A stretch of 64,000 bases of DNA from Neurospora intermedia (Eukaryota; Ascomycota; Sordariomycetes; Sordariales; Sordariaceae). The DNA is taken from contig BTPP01000003.1 of NCBI GenBank assembly GCA_037102815.1, positions 5,456,001 through 5,520,000 of the forward strand, written 5' to 3'. Position 1 is the stretch's first letter. Each line of letters starts with the position of its first letter. Positions 34,787 to 45,487 of this stretch are shown here, piece by piece. The translations under genes were made by a program, and so were the position numbers. A model generated the notes under the pieces. It had not been told where the DNA came from, searched no databases, and was given only the letters and a program-made list of their open reading frames with translations.

Positions 34787-37559
34787 GGTTGTTGATGTCG
34801 ATGATGATTAGTTCGCGAAAGTGGGGGACGGGATGGAGGGGATGTTATGTCGTTAGGACAATCTATGCAAAAACGTAGAGGTATTCAGATTGAAGCCAAC
34901 GCTATGGGAAGGGTCAAGACGGCAGGGAGTCGATGCGATGGAATTATATAGGAGATTTGGACCGAAGTACTGGGAACAAGGCAATGGAGAGAGTGACGAT
35001 GGAAAGAGACGGTAGCTCTATCTTTTCTGCCCGAACCATCATCAATAAGTCAGGCAGTGTAAGTGGAGAGCATAACATCACCAGCGCTTCATCGTGTCGG
35101 GTGCGGGGTGAGCCGACTTCTCTAAACGGATGATAGGACGGAGTTCGGGATTCAGATGAGGGGAACCTCCAACGAAGCTGTCAACCTAATGTCAACCGAA
35201 TCACAGCATTGCATTCCATTGCTTGGGTGACATTGATGGCGCGACAAGGCGGTTCAATCGTCCAGTTGAATGGCCCGCAGTGTAAGCTCAGTACGGCAGT
35301 ACAACATCAGTCGAAGTAGAACACAAGTACATAGTAGATGTTGGCCGTTCGGTGCTGTACAGAAAACAAATTGTTATCATCGGCTCTGCCTTGGGCTGTT
35401 AGCTTATCATGCTCATTTCTTGTACGATTCGGGCCGTCTTGGCCAGGCAGCCAGGTGCACGTAATTCCATCGCGGACGGAGACGAAAAGCTTACTGTGTA
35501 CTGTACTAGTTCGGAACCGGACCGAGCCAGTCACTGACCGGCCGAATCGCTGCTTTCTTTTTCCTTTGTTAGCCTATCTCACCGGTCTTGTTAGGTCGGA
35601 AGACACCGCTGCCGGCCACCTACTGGATGGCAAACGCCGGCTTGGCATCGGTCATTTCTAGGTAAGTACGGGTCGCATCCACTCGGCATCCAACAACCAA
35701 CAACCAACAACCAACAGACTTGAATCAAACCCAATTCAAACTTTTGCCTTTTGCTTAAACTGCAGTCTACTACCAACACTCTTCATTAGTTGTTCAAGCA
35801 TATTCGCAATCTTCAACTTGCGATGTGATAGCTGCCGGGATGAAGGCTGACGCCAGAGCCGGCTTTGTGCTTGTCCGTCAGTTGGTTACACTCACCGCTG
35901 AGTCGAGCAGCCCGAGCTACTGTATAAAACACCAAATACCCTCTCTTGCCGGATGCCGCCGCTTAGGGCCAACTACAGCATTGTTTGTCCATATCCAGAG
36001 ATCCCCAAGAGGGGCAGAGATGACGAGTTAGACATGCCCCATCCAAATCTCTGATCTTGCGGGGAAAATCCGGGGTAAGACCGGGCAACCCCGTCTGCCG
36101 AAACCGTGGAGTCCATCGACGACATCTCCGCTTTTGAAGGCAGTTCGGGCTAGTGACTGCCAACCAGGTGTTGGTGAACTTGATGGTGCAAAGGTCAACA
36201 AATCCCAAGAAAACTGGCAAAGGTTCTCAGGATGACACCAGATCATATGCCAAAGGAGAAATCCCTCGCATGCTAACCTTGCCTCGGCGAGGCGGCAATC
36301 AGCCAATCGCGATCATCGTCGTTGCTGTGGCTCAGGAACGAGTTTGAGGTCCACATGCAACTGCGGGGGACGACTGCGTGGTTGCGCAACCCACCCATTT
36401 TCTTGGCTATCAGCTAGGCAGAACCAGGTATGGGATGCGTCGATCTGGGGTCGCATTCTATACGAGTTTAATGTCTAGCCTGCAAGACTGATCTCGACTC
36501 ATGAGTCGCCCGAAAAGAGGCATCAGGAAACGCACTCGTCGAGAGGTAGCTTGCTCGCTGCGAACGCGATGCCATGACGGGAACTCCCGGAGGTAATGTA
36601 TCATCCTTCAACGTCAACTACGACAGCTGTTCGCTTGGTGTAACGGCTGGATGCTGATAGGTTGACAGTTGCAAATTTGCGAGATTGCAATGCAATGTTC
36701 ACCCACATGCTTCCTGCTCAGGAATACTACGCTATGTAGGGCACGATCTTCACCTCTCCTGCCCAGAAGATTCTCTCCCCCGAGCAAATCCCCCACCGTC
36801 GCCATTCCCAGAGAAGACAGCAAACCGAGAGATGGGGCAGAGAAACCCAGCTTTCGTTGGGATATAACATGACCTTTTACAAGGGACCTGCCCGAATATC
36901 CACCGAGATGGTCACCTCAGTGTCGATTATCCCACTTACAGCCATGGCCCTTTTTTTCGCCTCTTCTCGCCACGTTCAGGCACCTTCCGTTTTGTTCAAC
37001 CGCAAGTATTTCGAGCAACATCAGCCCTGCAAGAACGGAAACGCATCCACGAAATGCAGCTGGCCCAGAAGCCGGATTCTTGCACTGCTTTGCTTTATAT
37101 CGGGTTGCGGCGGGTGGGATATGAGGGGTTGAACCTCCAAAGTTGGAGACTGGACTTGAGCTGGTTTATAAGCGCGATAGGCAACTCTGCTGAAAGACCC
37201 TGCTCGTGCAAGGTACTCCTCAAGCATGCCCGGAACGTTACCCAATTCCGGGTCATGATAGTCTCCCGGTTCTCCACCTCGGCGGACTTCGATACCCATG
37301 GCAGCGGGCAGAGTTGTGTCCATCCTACCTTGATGTATGAGAATATTGCAAGCTGCTTAGGCTGAGATCATTTCGAGCTTCCTCCCCAGCCCTCTGGAAA
37401 CCAGCTGGTCCTAGCCTGCCGAGCTCTCCAGCTTTTACTCTGCTTCTCCCCGTCCTCCACCTTGGTCTTCCACTCACTCGTCCTTTTTCTCAGCACCCTC
37501 CAGCGGATCATATTGCTTCACACGCAGGTTCGGCCACAGTCGCTCGCTAATTGTCCACT
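34787..37559. other. Long intergenic spacer
   Basis: About 2.8 kb with no supported gene. Open frames are short, and none shows a domain, a signal peptide with a following coding stretch, or good splice partners. An AACCAACA repeat lies near 35692-35718 and a short GC hairpin (GCCTCGGCGAGGC) near 36282-36294. The last few hundred bases form the promoter of the CFEM gene. Confidence 0.45.
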
Positions 37560-38196
37560 ATGAAGTTCTCAATGATTCCTGTGGCTGGGGCCCTCTTCGT
37601 TGCCGGAGTGAACGCCAAGGTCTCCGGCTGCGTTGCCGTTGCTGTCAAGGCCATCCCTAACTGCGCCCAGACATGCTTCATCGACAACGCTCCGTCTATC
37701 GGCTGTGATGGCTTCGACTTTGCCTGCCAATGTGAAAAGCAAGCTGCCTTCTTCGCGGCTATTGAGTCCTGCGTTGCCGACTCTTGCGAGACGTCTCAGT
37801 TCCAGCCCGTGATCGATGGTGCTGCCGAGGGTGAGTGAACCGTCTGAAGTGTTCATGTCTGCTTTCACATGTGAATGATAGCAAGGTGCTAACAATCTAT
37901 ATCTAGTCTGCGCCTGTGCTATCCCCGCCAACTCCCATCATACCGTCTCTGGGAGTGTCGTGCCTCCTAAAGGCACTGGGAGCAGCATCGTTCCTTGCCC
38001 GACCACAATCGGATCCGTGATCCCATCTGGCATCGCCTCGGCTTACCCCACCCTTTCCGAGGGTTACCCCATCGCGTCTGAGATGCCCGGTGCCTCGTCG
38101 ACTAGTGTCAAACCTCCCGCCGCAACTGGTGGCGCCGGCCGCTCTGCCCAGATCGGTCTCGGCGCCGGCATTGCCGTTGCTTTTGCTCTTCTCTAG
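37560..38196 (+). CDS. CFEM-domain GPI-anchored cell-wall protein
   Basis: CDS join(37560..37830,37907..38196), 186 aa. A signal peptide (residues 1-19, ending GVNA) is followed by a CFEM module with cysteines at 24, 35, 39, 49, 56, 58, 71, 76, 92 and 94. The PNCAQTC start, the IGCDGFDFACQC core and the ESCVADSC pair are diagnostic. The Ser/Thr/Pro-rich region after it is a likely O-mannosylated stalk, and the C terminus (GGAGRSAQIGLGAGIAVAFALL, in part) is a GPI-attachment signal. The Asp that binds haem iron in characterised CFEM proteins is plausibly the one in GCDGFDF, but I cannot assign it. Roles in the family: haem/iron capture, adhesion, virulence. The 76-bp intron splits the CFEM module just before its last CxC. 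Confidence 0.92.
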
Positions 38197-39503
38197 GTCA
38201 TGGAATGGATGGAAATCACGACGGAAGGATCAGTATTTATCGAGAGGAATAAACGAAAGTTTACGAGCATGGGAAAATGAGAATGAGGCATGAGACACAC
38301 AAACAGAATGACGACACTGTACACTGAACAGCAAGGGAATTCGACGACTCCGATTCTGACGATACCCAAGAATATCTATGTACCCAACAACAACAATCAC
38401 AACCTAATTATAACTTTCAATTCTCAAAACCGATACCCATTGCACGCTGCCTTACTCGGGGGTACAATATGACTCATCCTTTTTTTTTTTTTTCCCCAAA
38501 GAGATGGAGTTTGACAGAGGTCTGATCCGCTGAATCAGGAAAGGAAACTGAGCGAGGACGGGCAAATTTTCCACAATTGCAGGGGTTGATTCCACCATGT
38601 TGAATGGATAGTTCCGAGTCTTTTCGTCGTCGTCGTTATCGAGGGATATGAACGCGGTAGATACAAGAATAGCTTATATACTATTGTCTAATCTTCCCAC
38701 ATATCACATACACCTTTTCCTTGTGATTTGCAAAGGCTGCTTTGTGTGATGAGAGAGGCAGCAGTCAGTTTGCTGGGGCAGCAGTGTGTCACTTGGCTAC
38801 AGGTAGGCATTCATAGGTAGGTATGGGGTGTGCTAGTCCACTACTTCCCATTTGTCTGGGAGTAGGCAAGTCAAGCCTTGCCAGATCATTCTCATCTCGA
38901 CACGGGCAACATTGACGAATGATGAAGCATATAAAGGGGTGGGTGGTGATGGCAATGAGAAGGGGATTGACCAATTGAAAGCGACTATCATCCAACCGAC
39001 CGTGTAATTTCAAGGTGATAGTCCGTCCAAAGCACCAATACGACCCCCCTGGAGAGACAACCCTAACCGATGTCTTGTTGAACAGCAGTGCATTTCTTAC
39101 CATTAAAAGGAAAAATCAAATTGACACTCAAAGCAGTGACCAAATTGTGCTTAAATTATTTGAAAACAAATGAAATTCGAGGAGTTGTATGTAGCCCGAC
39201 CAGAAACCGCAACGCCAATTCCATGACCTGAAATGTATTCCCGAGTGACACCTTCCTTCCAAACCCATCAATACTGACGCCCTCCCGATAGAATCCTCAC
39301 GCCAGCCGTTCTTTCTTCTTTCCAGGTCAATTAATTCGTGTACCGTACCACCAACACATTTATCAAGACTTCACCGTCCCTTACCCACATCCGTTAAACC
39401 AAAACAACTCGTAGCATTACGCATCTGACCGTTCATCCCATCGTCATCTTTATACCTGCACCAATTAACCCCTTTCCATATTCAAACGACACTTCAACTA
39501 CCC
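38197..39503. other. Convergent 3' spacer
   Basis: About 1.3 kb between the CFEM gene (plus) and the GT17 gene (minus), so mostly 3' UTRs and spacer. It has a short T-run (38480-38493) and an A/T-rich middle. No gene recognised. Confidence 0.5.
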
Positions 39504-41054
39504 CTACTTCCCCATCACCTTCTCCTGAGTTTCTTTTCCTCCCTCTTCATCCTTCACCCCCACCCTCGACGCCTCATCGTAATCCCTAAACCCACCACTC
39601 CTCCCTCCCCTCTTCATCAAGAACCTCAACCTCCCACCTTCTTTCCCTTCTGGCGACCGCAACAAGAAACTCGGAACGTCCGTATTATTAACCACATCTT
39701 CAAACACCCACTTCTTCCCGCCTTGCTGCTCATGGATATCAGCCCAGAGATCCTTTCCCTCCCGCACATATCGGACTATCCTGTCTCTTTCCATTTCATC
39801 ATTATCACCGAACGGACCGGCGCCGAGCCGATGTCGGTGATTTATCCTGCCGTCGTTTTCGGTCTCGAGCAACAAAAATTCCGACAAGGTAGGAAAACAA
39901 AACTGGCATGTCCAACTGGCGTTTTGCAACGTTTGTTCTTGTTGTCCTTGTCTTTCTCTTCCCTCCCATAACCATAACCATAACCACTTGGCTAACGACA
40001 ACCAGTAACTTCCCTTGTCCATCCACTCTTCTGTCGTCCACCACTTTTCACTTTTACTGTTACTTTCACTCCCAGTGAAAACACCAGAACCAGGTCGAGA
40101 AGTAGATCCATACCTCAAATCGCTCATCTTCACCGTCCTGCCTCCTACCCCCTTATATACCGTAGCCTGCGGATGTCCCCATTCCACTTTTTTGGACTCT
40201 TGGTCTACGTACCCCGGACCGTACTCGTGCGTGCGCGAAAACCAAGAAGGTCGACGGACGAATTGGAAGGAGTAGTAGTGCATTTTGGAAGAGAGGGTTA
40301 AGCGGGCTGGGAAGATACATTCTTTCAAAAGACCAAGAGTTTGAGGGCGGGGGATCTCAGAGGCGAGGGAGAGGAGGAGGATGTCGTTTATTTGGGGACG
40401 GCGGGAAGTTATTAATGATGAGTTCAAACTGGGGTTGGTGGGGGGTTGGATTTCGGCTGCGAGAGAAGGAAAGACTTGATCGAACATGGCGTTTAGGTGG
40501 AAATCTTCCCATGGTGATGATGATACCGATACCGATCCCGATGCAGACGCGGATGCTTTTCTCGACGTATATGTAAGTGGCCGGGGGTCAAAACCCTCGG
40601 GGTATTCAACTTCGTGATAGATAATCTTGGATTTGTAGGCGTCGAACCGGGAGGAGGAGTCGAGTGCATGTTTAAGCAGCAGAGGCTTATTGCGCCCTGT
40701 AAATGTCTTGGCACTCTCGACGAGAACGTAGTAGTCGACGGCGTCCCAGGTGGTGTTCAGGCGGACCTCGAGCAGGTCGAGTTCCGTGGTGACGAGGACT
40801 AGATCGTAGATCTTACGGGGAGGGTCTGAGGGTTGGCGGGGCTGGTACGGTTTCCAGCCGTAGGGGCGGCAGATATCGTGCCGGCTAAGGGAGCTATCCC
40901 TATGTGCTTCATCGTCGTCGTCGTCGTGGCTGGGGTTGGTTTTGTCGAGGCGGAGGTTGAAGGGCGAGAAGAGGTAGAAGAAGGCCCATATGCTGAGGAG
41001 GATGGCGATGTAGCGGGCACATTTACTGGGGTTGGTGATGGGTTGGAGGAGCAT
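39504..41054 (-). CDS. GT17-family glycosyltransferase (bisecting-GlcNAc-transferase-like)
   Basis: Single exon, 516 aa, type II membrane protein: short cytosolic N terminus, one membrane anchor (about 13-31), stem, lumenal catalytic domain. Family signatures are RKIYDLVLVTTELDLLEVRL, the DYYVLVESAKTFTG block, NDILLLSLASEIPRPQTL (about 223-240) and the later HYYSFQFVRRPSWF region. GT17 includes animal MGAT3, which adds a bisecting GlcNAc to N-glycans in the Golgi; fungal members have unproven substrates. Oddity: where relatives as I recall them carry an acidic Asp-x-Asp-Glu before IPRP, this protein has Leu-Ala-Ser-Glu (230-233), so metal binding may be altered. The C-terminal ~40 residues are Arg/Lys/Gly-rich. 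A Ser/Ala repeat (about 165-180) interrupts the fold. Confidence 0.85.
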   Translation of the reverse strand: MLLQPITNPSKCARYIAILLSIWAFFYLFSPFNLRLDKTNPSHDDDDDEAHRDSSLSRHDICRPYGWKPYQPRQPSDPPRKIYDLVLVTTELDLLEVRLNTTWDAVDYYVLVESAKTFTGRNKPLLLKHALDSSSRFDAYKSKIIYHEVEYPEGFDPRPLTYTSRKASASASGSVSVSSSPWEDFHLNAMFDQVFPSLAAEIQPPTNPSLNSSLITSRRPQINDILLLSLASEIPRPQTLGLLKECIFPARLTLSSKMHYYSFQFVRRPSWFSRTHEYGPGYVDQESKKVEWGHPQATVYKGVGGRTVKMSDLRYGSTSRPGSGVFTGSESNSKSEKWWTTEEWMDKGSYWLSLAKWLWLWLWEGRERQGQQEQTLQNASWTCQFCFPTLSEFLLLETENDGRINHRHRLGAGPFGDNDEMERDRIVRYVREGKDLWADIHEQQGGKKWVFEDVVNNTDVPSFLLRSPEGKEGGRLRFLMKRGGRSGGFRDYDEASRVGVKDEEGGKETQEKVMGK

Positions 41055-42489
41055 GGTGGTTGGTTGGTATTGCCCGGTAGCGTAGCGGTAAGGAAACGTG
41101 GGAATGTGAACAGAGGAATCAGGGGGAGATACCTAGGTAGTTTCCCTACAGACCCAGCCGGAGGGAGGCTTTGATGGAAGTGAAGTAAAAGTAAACAAAC
41201 AGCGAGGGGAGATGGGAACAAACGAAAGAAAGAGCACAGACAAGAGTGACGTCGAAGTTCCATACTTGGAAACTTTTAAACACCCTGACGATCTCATCTG
41301 AGGGTCTGACCCCAGGCAACCGAACAGGTATCCTCCCCCGCACATGGATTTATATCCGGTGGTTGCCCGGTTCCTGACGGGGCTTGCTTTTAAAACACCA
41401 GCAGCTGATATTGGTCGCCCCCTGCAACCAAGATCCTTGCTGAAACTTCTTTGAGAAGGTGCAGCACCTGTTCCATCAAACGACATCAGAACTTTCTGGT
41501 GACGAGCGTTGCAAACGTCATTTCGTCCAGACGTCTCTTTGGAATACTTGGGCGTAGGGAGTGCTATTCGTACTATTCTGTTCAGGGTTCAAAGGTGTAA
41601 CTGATGGCTTGTCACCTCAAGTTTAAAATGCAGATCAATGTGTTGTTGTGGGGAGATGGGCAGAGACAAAACGAAAGCTTCCCCTAGTTCCAAGGGGGCG
41701 CAAGTCGCTGCCCCCCTCCCCCCCCCCCCCCCCCCCCCCCCCCCCGGGCTGATCTGTGTCAAACTTCGTATAATAGAGACGATTGCCGTAGCTGTTCAAA
41801 CCGGAAATATAGTTCAGAATGATACGGAGAAGCCACATGTGAACACTCAGCGTCTGCTCCCTTGAGGAATGATGAAAGCTCAGTCGTTGCTTTCTGCTTT
41901 AGAGAAGAATGTTGTTTCTGGGAAATGACGGGGTCCTCGGGGGATTTTTGGGTATCAGCTCGTCCCTACACAACCCTAGACTTTCTCCCATACATAACCC
42001 TGACTAGATGGATACAAGAACACCCTTGGCCAATTGTTAAGAAAGCATGTTGCTTGTTGTGCAAGGAATTTCAAAACGAGGTTGGATCTCGGGATAATGA
42101 CCGACAAACGAACAATCACTTATAATATTTCACACCTCCGTGTCCGTCGTCACTCCTTCCGGCCTCGGCTCCGGCGCAAGTTGCAATAACCCGGCACAGC
42201 AAGCCCCACTATTAGCCGCTAGAGGTACCTAGCAGTGCCGAGGCCGGTCCATCCGCGCGGCGGGGGGTCCGTCACATCACTCAGCATCTGTCATCGATAC
42301 TGTAACCCCACGGAAAATGGGGGACACGGCGCATTCTCACTTATTATCACCACCACCAACAACCTCCGACTCACCTCAATAAACTCACACCATCTCTTCT
42401 AATATCTCGCAAGCAACGAGCAAATCTCACACCACACAAACAACCTTCCATCAATCATCATTAATCACCCTTCACAAATAACCGCCAAC
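41055..42489. other. Divergent promoter spacer with poly-C
   Basis: About 1.4 kb between the starts of the GT17 gene (minus) and riboflavin synthase (plus). It carries a 28-nt C run (41718-41745). No gene recognised. A CACC-rich leader precedes the ATG at 42490. Confidence 0.5.
41718..41745. repeat. 28-nt poly-C run
   Basis: Uninterrupted C run on the plus strand, preceded by six C and a T. It can form an i-motif or, on the other strand, G-quadruplexes. Long G/C homopolymers are rarer than A/T ones, and length is prone to assembly error. Confidence 0.9.
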
Positions 42490-43381
42490 ATGTTCACCGG
42501 CATAGTCGAAGAAATCGGAGGTCCGTTCCCCCCCTCTCCCCTTTTTTGCCCTCCCCTTCTTAAAATCACCCCGTTTTTCCACCCATCATCATCATTGAAA
42601 ACCCTCACTAACTCATTTCGTACCAAAAACAGAGGTGACAACCTACACCCCCAACGACCCCCTTTCCAAAAACGGCACAACCCTCACCATCACCCTCCTC
42701 CCCTCTTCTTCTTCTTCTTCTTCTTCTTCTCCTTCTTCCTCTGGTCTGCTCTCCGACTGCCACCTAGGCGACTCCATCGCCGTCAACGGCGTCTGCCTGA
42801 CCGTCACCTCCTTCACTTTGACCCCCTCGGCCTCCTTCACCGTCGGCATCGCCCCCGAGACTCTCCGGCTCACCAACCTCGGCTCCCTGCGTTCCGGGTC
42901 GCACGTGAACCTGGAACGCGCCGTGCGCGCCGACACCCGTATGGGCGGCCACTTTGTCCAGGGCCACGTCGACACCGTAGCGGAGATCATCAAGATCACG
43001 CCCGACGGCGAGGCGTTGACGTTCCGGTTTAGGCCCAAGAACAAGGAGGTGTTGCGGTATGTGGTGTACAAGGGGTTTATTGCGCTGGATGGAACCAGTT
43101 TGACGGTGACGGCGGTGAATGATGAGGAGGAGTGGTGGGAGGTGATGTTGATTGCGTACACGCAGGAACGGGTGGTGGTGGCAGGAAAAAAAGTGGGCGA
43201 GACGGTGAATGTGGAGGTGGATATGACGGCCAAGTATGTGGAGAAGAGCTTGAGGGGGTATTTGGAGGGGTTGTTGGGGTCTGGCGGTGCTGAGGAACAG
43301 GGCCAGGGGGAAGAGAAGAAGAAGGGGAGGGGGTTGTTGGAGAAGGTTGTTGAGGGGATTGTGAAGCAGGGGTTTTCTTGA
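42490..43381 (+). CDS. Riboflavin synthase
   Basis: CDS join(42490..42520,42633..43381), 259 aa. Dismutates two 6,7-dimethyl-8-ribityllumazines to riboflavin, the last step of vitamin B2 synthesis. The N terminus MFTGIVEEIG is the near-invariant family start, cut by a 112-bp intron after codon 10. Two tandem beta-barrels are visible: the first with SIAVNGVCLTV (58-68), the second opening MGGHFVQGHVD (114-124) and containing FIALDGTSLTV (159-169). A pure Ser/Pro insert (residues 35-47) coded by a TTC-rich microsatellite interrupts a surface loop of barrel 1. The C terminus (about 220-259) is a charged helix with Gly/Glu/Lys, longer than bacterial enzymes. Flavin supply is relevant to the FMN-dependent old yellow enzyme nearby, but that link is only biochemical. 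Confidence 0.95.
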
Positions 43382-43549
43382 GGTGGTCGGCTGAATTGAA
43401 GTGATTTCCGGTTTCAATACGGAAAGGGAAAAATTGAGATGAGTATGATACTTTTCGTGATATGTACTAAGCTCGTGTCCAGGACTTTTTTATATACAAG
43501 GCATCTATTCAAACACCAGGCTCTTTGGCCTCTTCAACCCCGACGAGTA

Positions 43550-45487
43550 TCACAGAAAACCCCAAACATCCGCAATCCTCTCACTCAATCCCTTATCTAC
43601 ATTCCTCCGATCCACAAGGTGCGAAAGCATACTCATCACCAAAACCTTCTGCTTCTTTTTCCCGCTCTCATCGCTCCCGCAAGCCTCAAACGCCTTGACC
43701 AGCTGATACGGCGTCTTCCACACCTTTTGGATCTCAATCGCCTTTTCTCCCGACAGCCTCCTGATGCACATCAACATCTTGATGAACACATCCTTCAGCG
43801 TCATCATCTCCGACTTGGACACCAACGACGCAAATGCCGGATAGCTGATATAGTACCCCCTGGACGGCTCTTTTTCCCGCAGATGCTTCACCAGCGGCAA
43901 GTAATTCTTGGCCGTTAGGACATTGGTCGGAATGACAAACAGCGGCTTGCTCTCGTATATGTCTTTCAGCATGGACGTCACCGCCGCCAAGTACCGGATT
44001 GACTCTGCAATCGTGTCTGTCTTTTTCAGGAAATAGCCGTTGACGACCTGGATCGACGCCATGGCCGTGTCCATTGCGTCCTGATACTGTCGTCGGATAT
44101 CCATGTCGATGTTGAAGTTCTCAATGATGTAGACAACGTTCTTCATACCCGACCGCTTTAGCCGATACTTTTGCTCGCGGAAGCGACCATCCTTGATGCT
44201 CCCAATAAGATCATCAAGGCGCTTGCGCTCGACAATGTAATCTAGGACGACCTCGTCACCTTCGGCGCCTAGCCTGTTAAGCCAGCCCGGTTGCTTGCAC
44301 TTGGCTATCCAGAGGACGTCGCCGAGCTCAAGACTCCGCATGATGGGTCGAACGCCGAGTTTGGACAGCTCTTCTTGGATGTGGTCCCGGTTGTTCTTGG
44401 CTTGGACTTCGCGGGTGTCCAGGACTAGTTCGACTGTGAAGGAGCCGGGGGCTAGTCTGATGGGGGTAAAATGGGGGAGGCTGGACTCGTCAGGCACAGA
44501 ATCGCCGTCTGCTACCAGGTCGATGTAGTCGCGGTTCGTCGTCTCTCGGATAATCGGTTTCCGGTCCTCTTCGTCATACCTGGGGTCTTCGCCGTCACTA
44601 TCGATGATGACAGGATATTCTGAATTTTCCGTGTGAGGTTTTGGCTGTAATGGTCTATCTGGGATTGCTGTAGTCGAGACAAACGGCTTCAAGTCAAGAG
44701 GTGTGTATCGACTTTCCCTCTTGACTCCGCTGTCTTGAAGATTAGGGTTGACGTTCTCACTGCGGTTGGGATTGGAAGTACCGCTGCCACTAGCAATGGA
44801 GTTCCTTGACGTATTAGCGCTCCCACCCACTCCATCCACGAGATTCTGTGCTTCCTTCATCCGCTTGACCACTTCCCATCCGTCATCTGTCAATGAAAAT
44901 CTTTTGGAAGGCCGACCACGAATATAGACAAGTTCTTTTTCTTCGAGCGTCTTTATGGAATCCCAAGCCGTATACGATTTGTTTGCCATGGTAGGAACGG
45001 TGAAGGAGTGTTCAGAATAAGGTTGGGCTTTGGCGATAAGCGTGGTCTTATCCATAAACTCTTTGGGTCCAAGATCTGAAAGAGCCATGAGCAGAGCATA
45101 TGCGCCGCTGTTCAGCTTCGGAACATAAGGTCGGGCTGTCCTGGCTCTCTTGGGAGGTGATGGCTGTTCATCTTGCGCGGCATCCGCTGCCGCAAGAGCT
45201 GATTCTAACTCCAACGTTCGCTTCCTCTTGGGATGTTTGGGCATGGGGAGGCCATTCTCCTCGCAGTATTGTTTAAGCCTGTCGGTAAGTCTTTGGCTGA
45301 TTGTGGGGCCAAACCCGTTGAGTACCTGGAGTTCCGAAGGATGCTGGAAAGTCAATGGACATGCTTTGAGTGAGTTGTATGCCTTTTTGTAGGTGGGAGC
45401 GCCTTTGGTGTTGTGTTCACGGGCGGTATCCCACCACTCCTTGACCCAGCCCAGAAACAGCGGGTTAGCACCAGTATCGCCAGCCAT
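43550..45487 (-). CDS. mus81: MUS81 structure-specific endonuclease subunit
   Basis: Single exon, 645 aa. MUS81 with an EME-type partner cuts 3' flaps, replication forks and nicked Holliday junctions. Order: N-terminal helix-hairpin-helix (about 1-80, with LQVLNGFGPTISQRL), a basic linker, a winged-helix region (about 120-210), a disordered acidic linker with a SUMO-interacting-like VIIDSDGE (293-300), the ERCC4 nuclease (about 350-500) and C-terminal helices. Nuclease residues: Asp357 (VLDTRE), Gly-Asp at 389-390, and ERKRLDD (420-426), the ERKx3D motif. The start at 45487 (MAGDTGANPL) is chosen because it opens the conserved first helix; an in-frame upstream extension is hydrophobic and unlikely. 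Tail-to-tail with riboflavin synthase, only 168 bp apart. Confidence 0.95.
   Translation of the reverse strand: MAGDTGANPLFLGWVKEWWDTAREHNTKGAPTYKKAYNSLKACPLTFQHPSELQVLNGFGPTISQRLTDRLKQYCEENGLPMPKHPKRKRTLELESALAAADAAQDEQPSPPKRARTARPYVPKLNSGAYALLMALSDLGPKEFMDKTTLIAKAQPYSEHSFTVPTMANKSYTAWDSIKTLEEKELVYIRGRPSKRFSLTDDGWEVVKRMKEAQNLVDGVGGSANTSRNSIASGSGTSNPNRSENVNPNLQDSGVKRESRYTPLDLKPFVSTTAIPDRPLQPKPHTENSEYPVIIDSDGEDPRYDEEDRKPIIRETTNRDYIDLVADGDSVPDESSLPHFTPIRLAPGSFTVELVLDTREVQAKNNRDHIQEELSKLGVRPIMRSLELGDVLWIAKCKQPGWLNRLGAEGDEVVLDYIVERKRLDDLIGSIKDGRFREQKYRLKRSGMKNVVYIIENFNIDMDIRRQYQDAMDTAMASIQVVNGYFLKKTDTIAESIRYLAAVTSMLKDIYESKPLFVIPTNVLTAKNYLPLVKHLREKEPSRGYYISYPAFASLVSKSEMMTLKDVFIKMLMCIRRLSGEKAIEIQKVWKTPYQLVKAFEACGSDESGKKKQKVLVMSMLSHLVDRRNVDKGLSERIADVWGFL

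Noticed and set aside
36601-36670. tRNA-like D-arm pattern (TGGTGTAACGG)
   Set aside because: No matching acceptor stem, anticodon arm or T-arm nearby.
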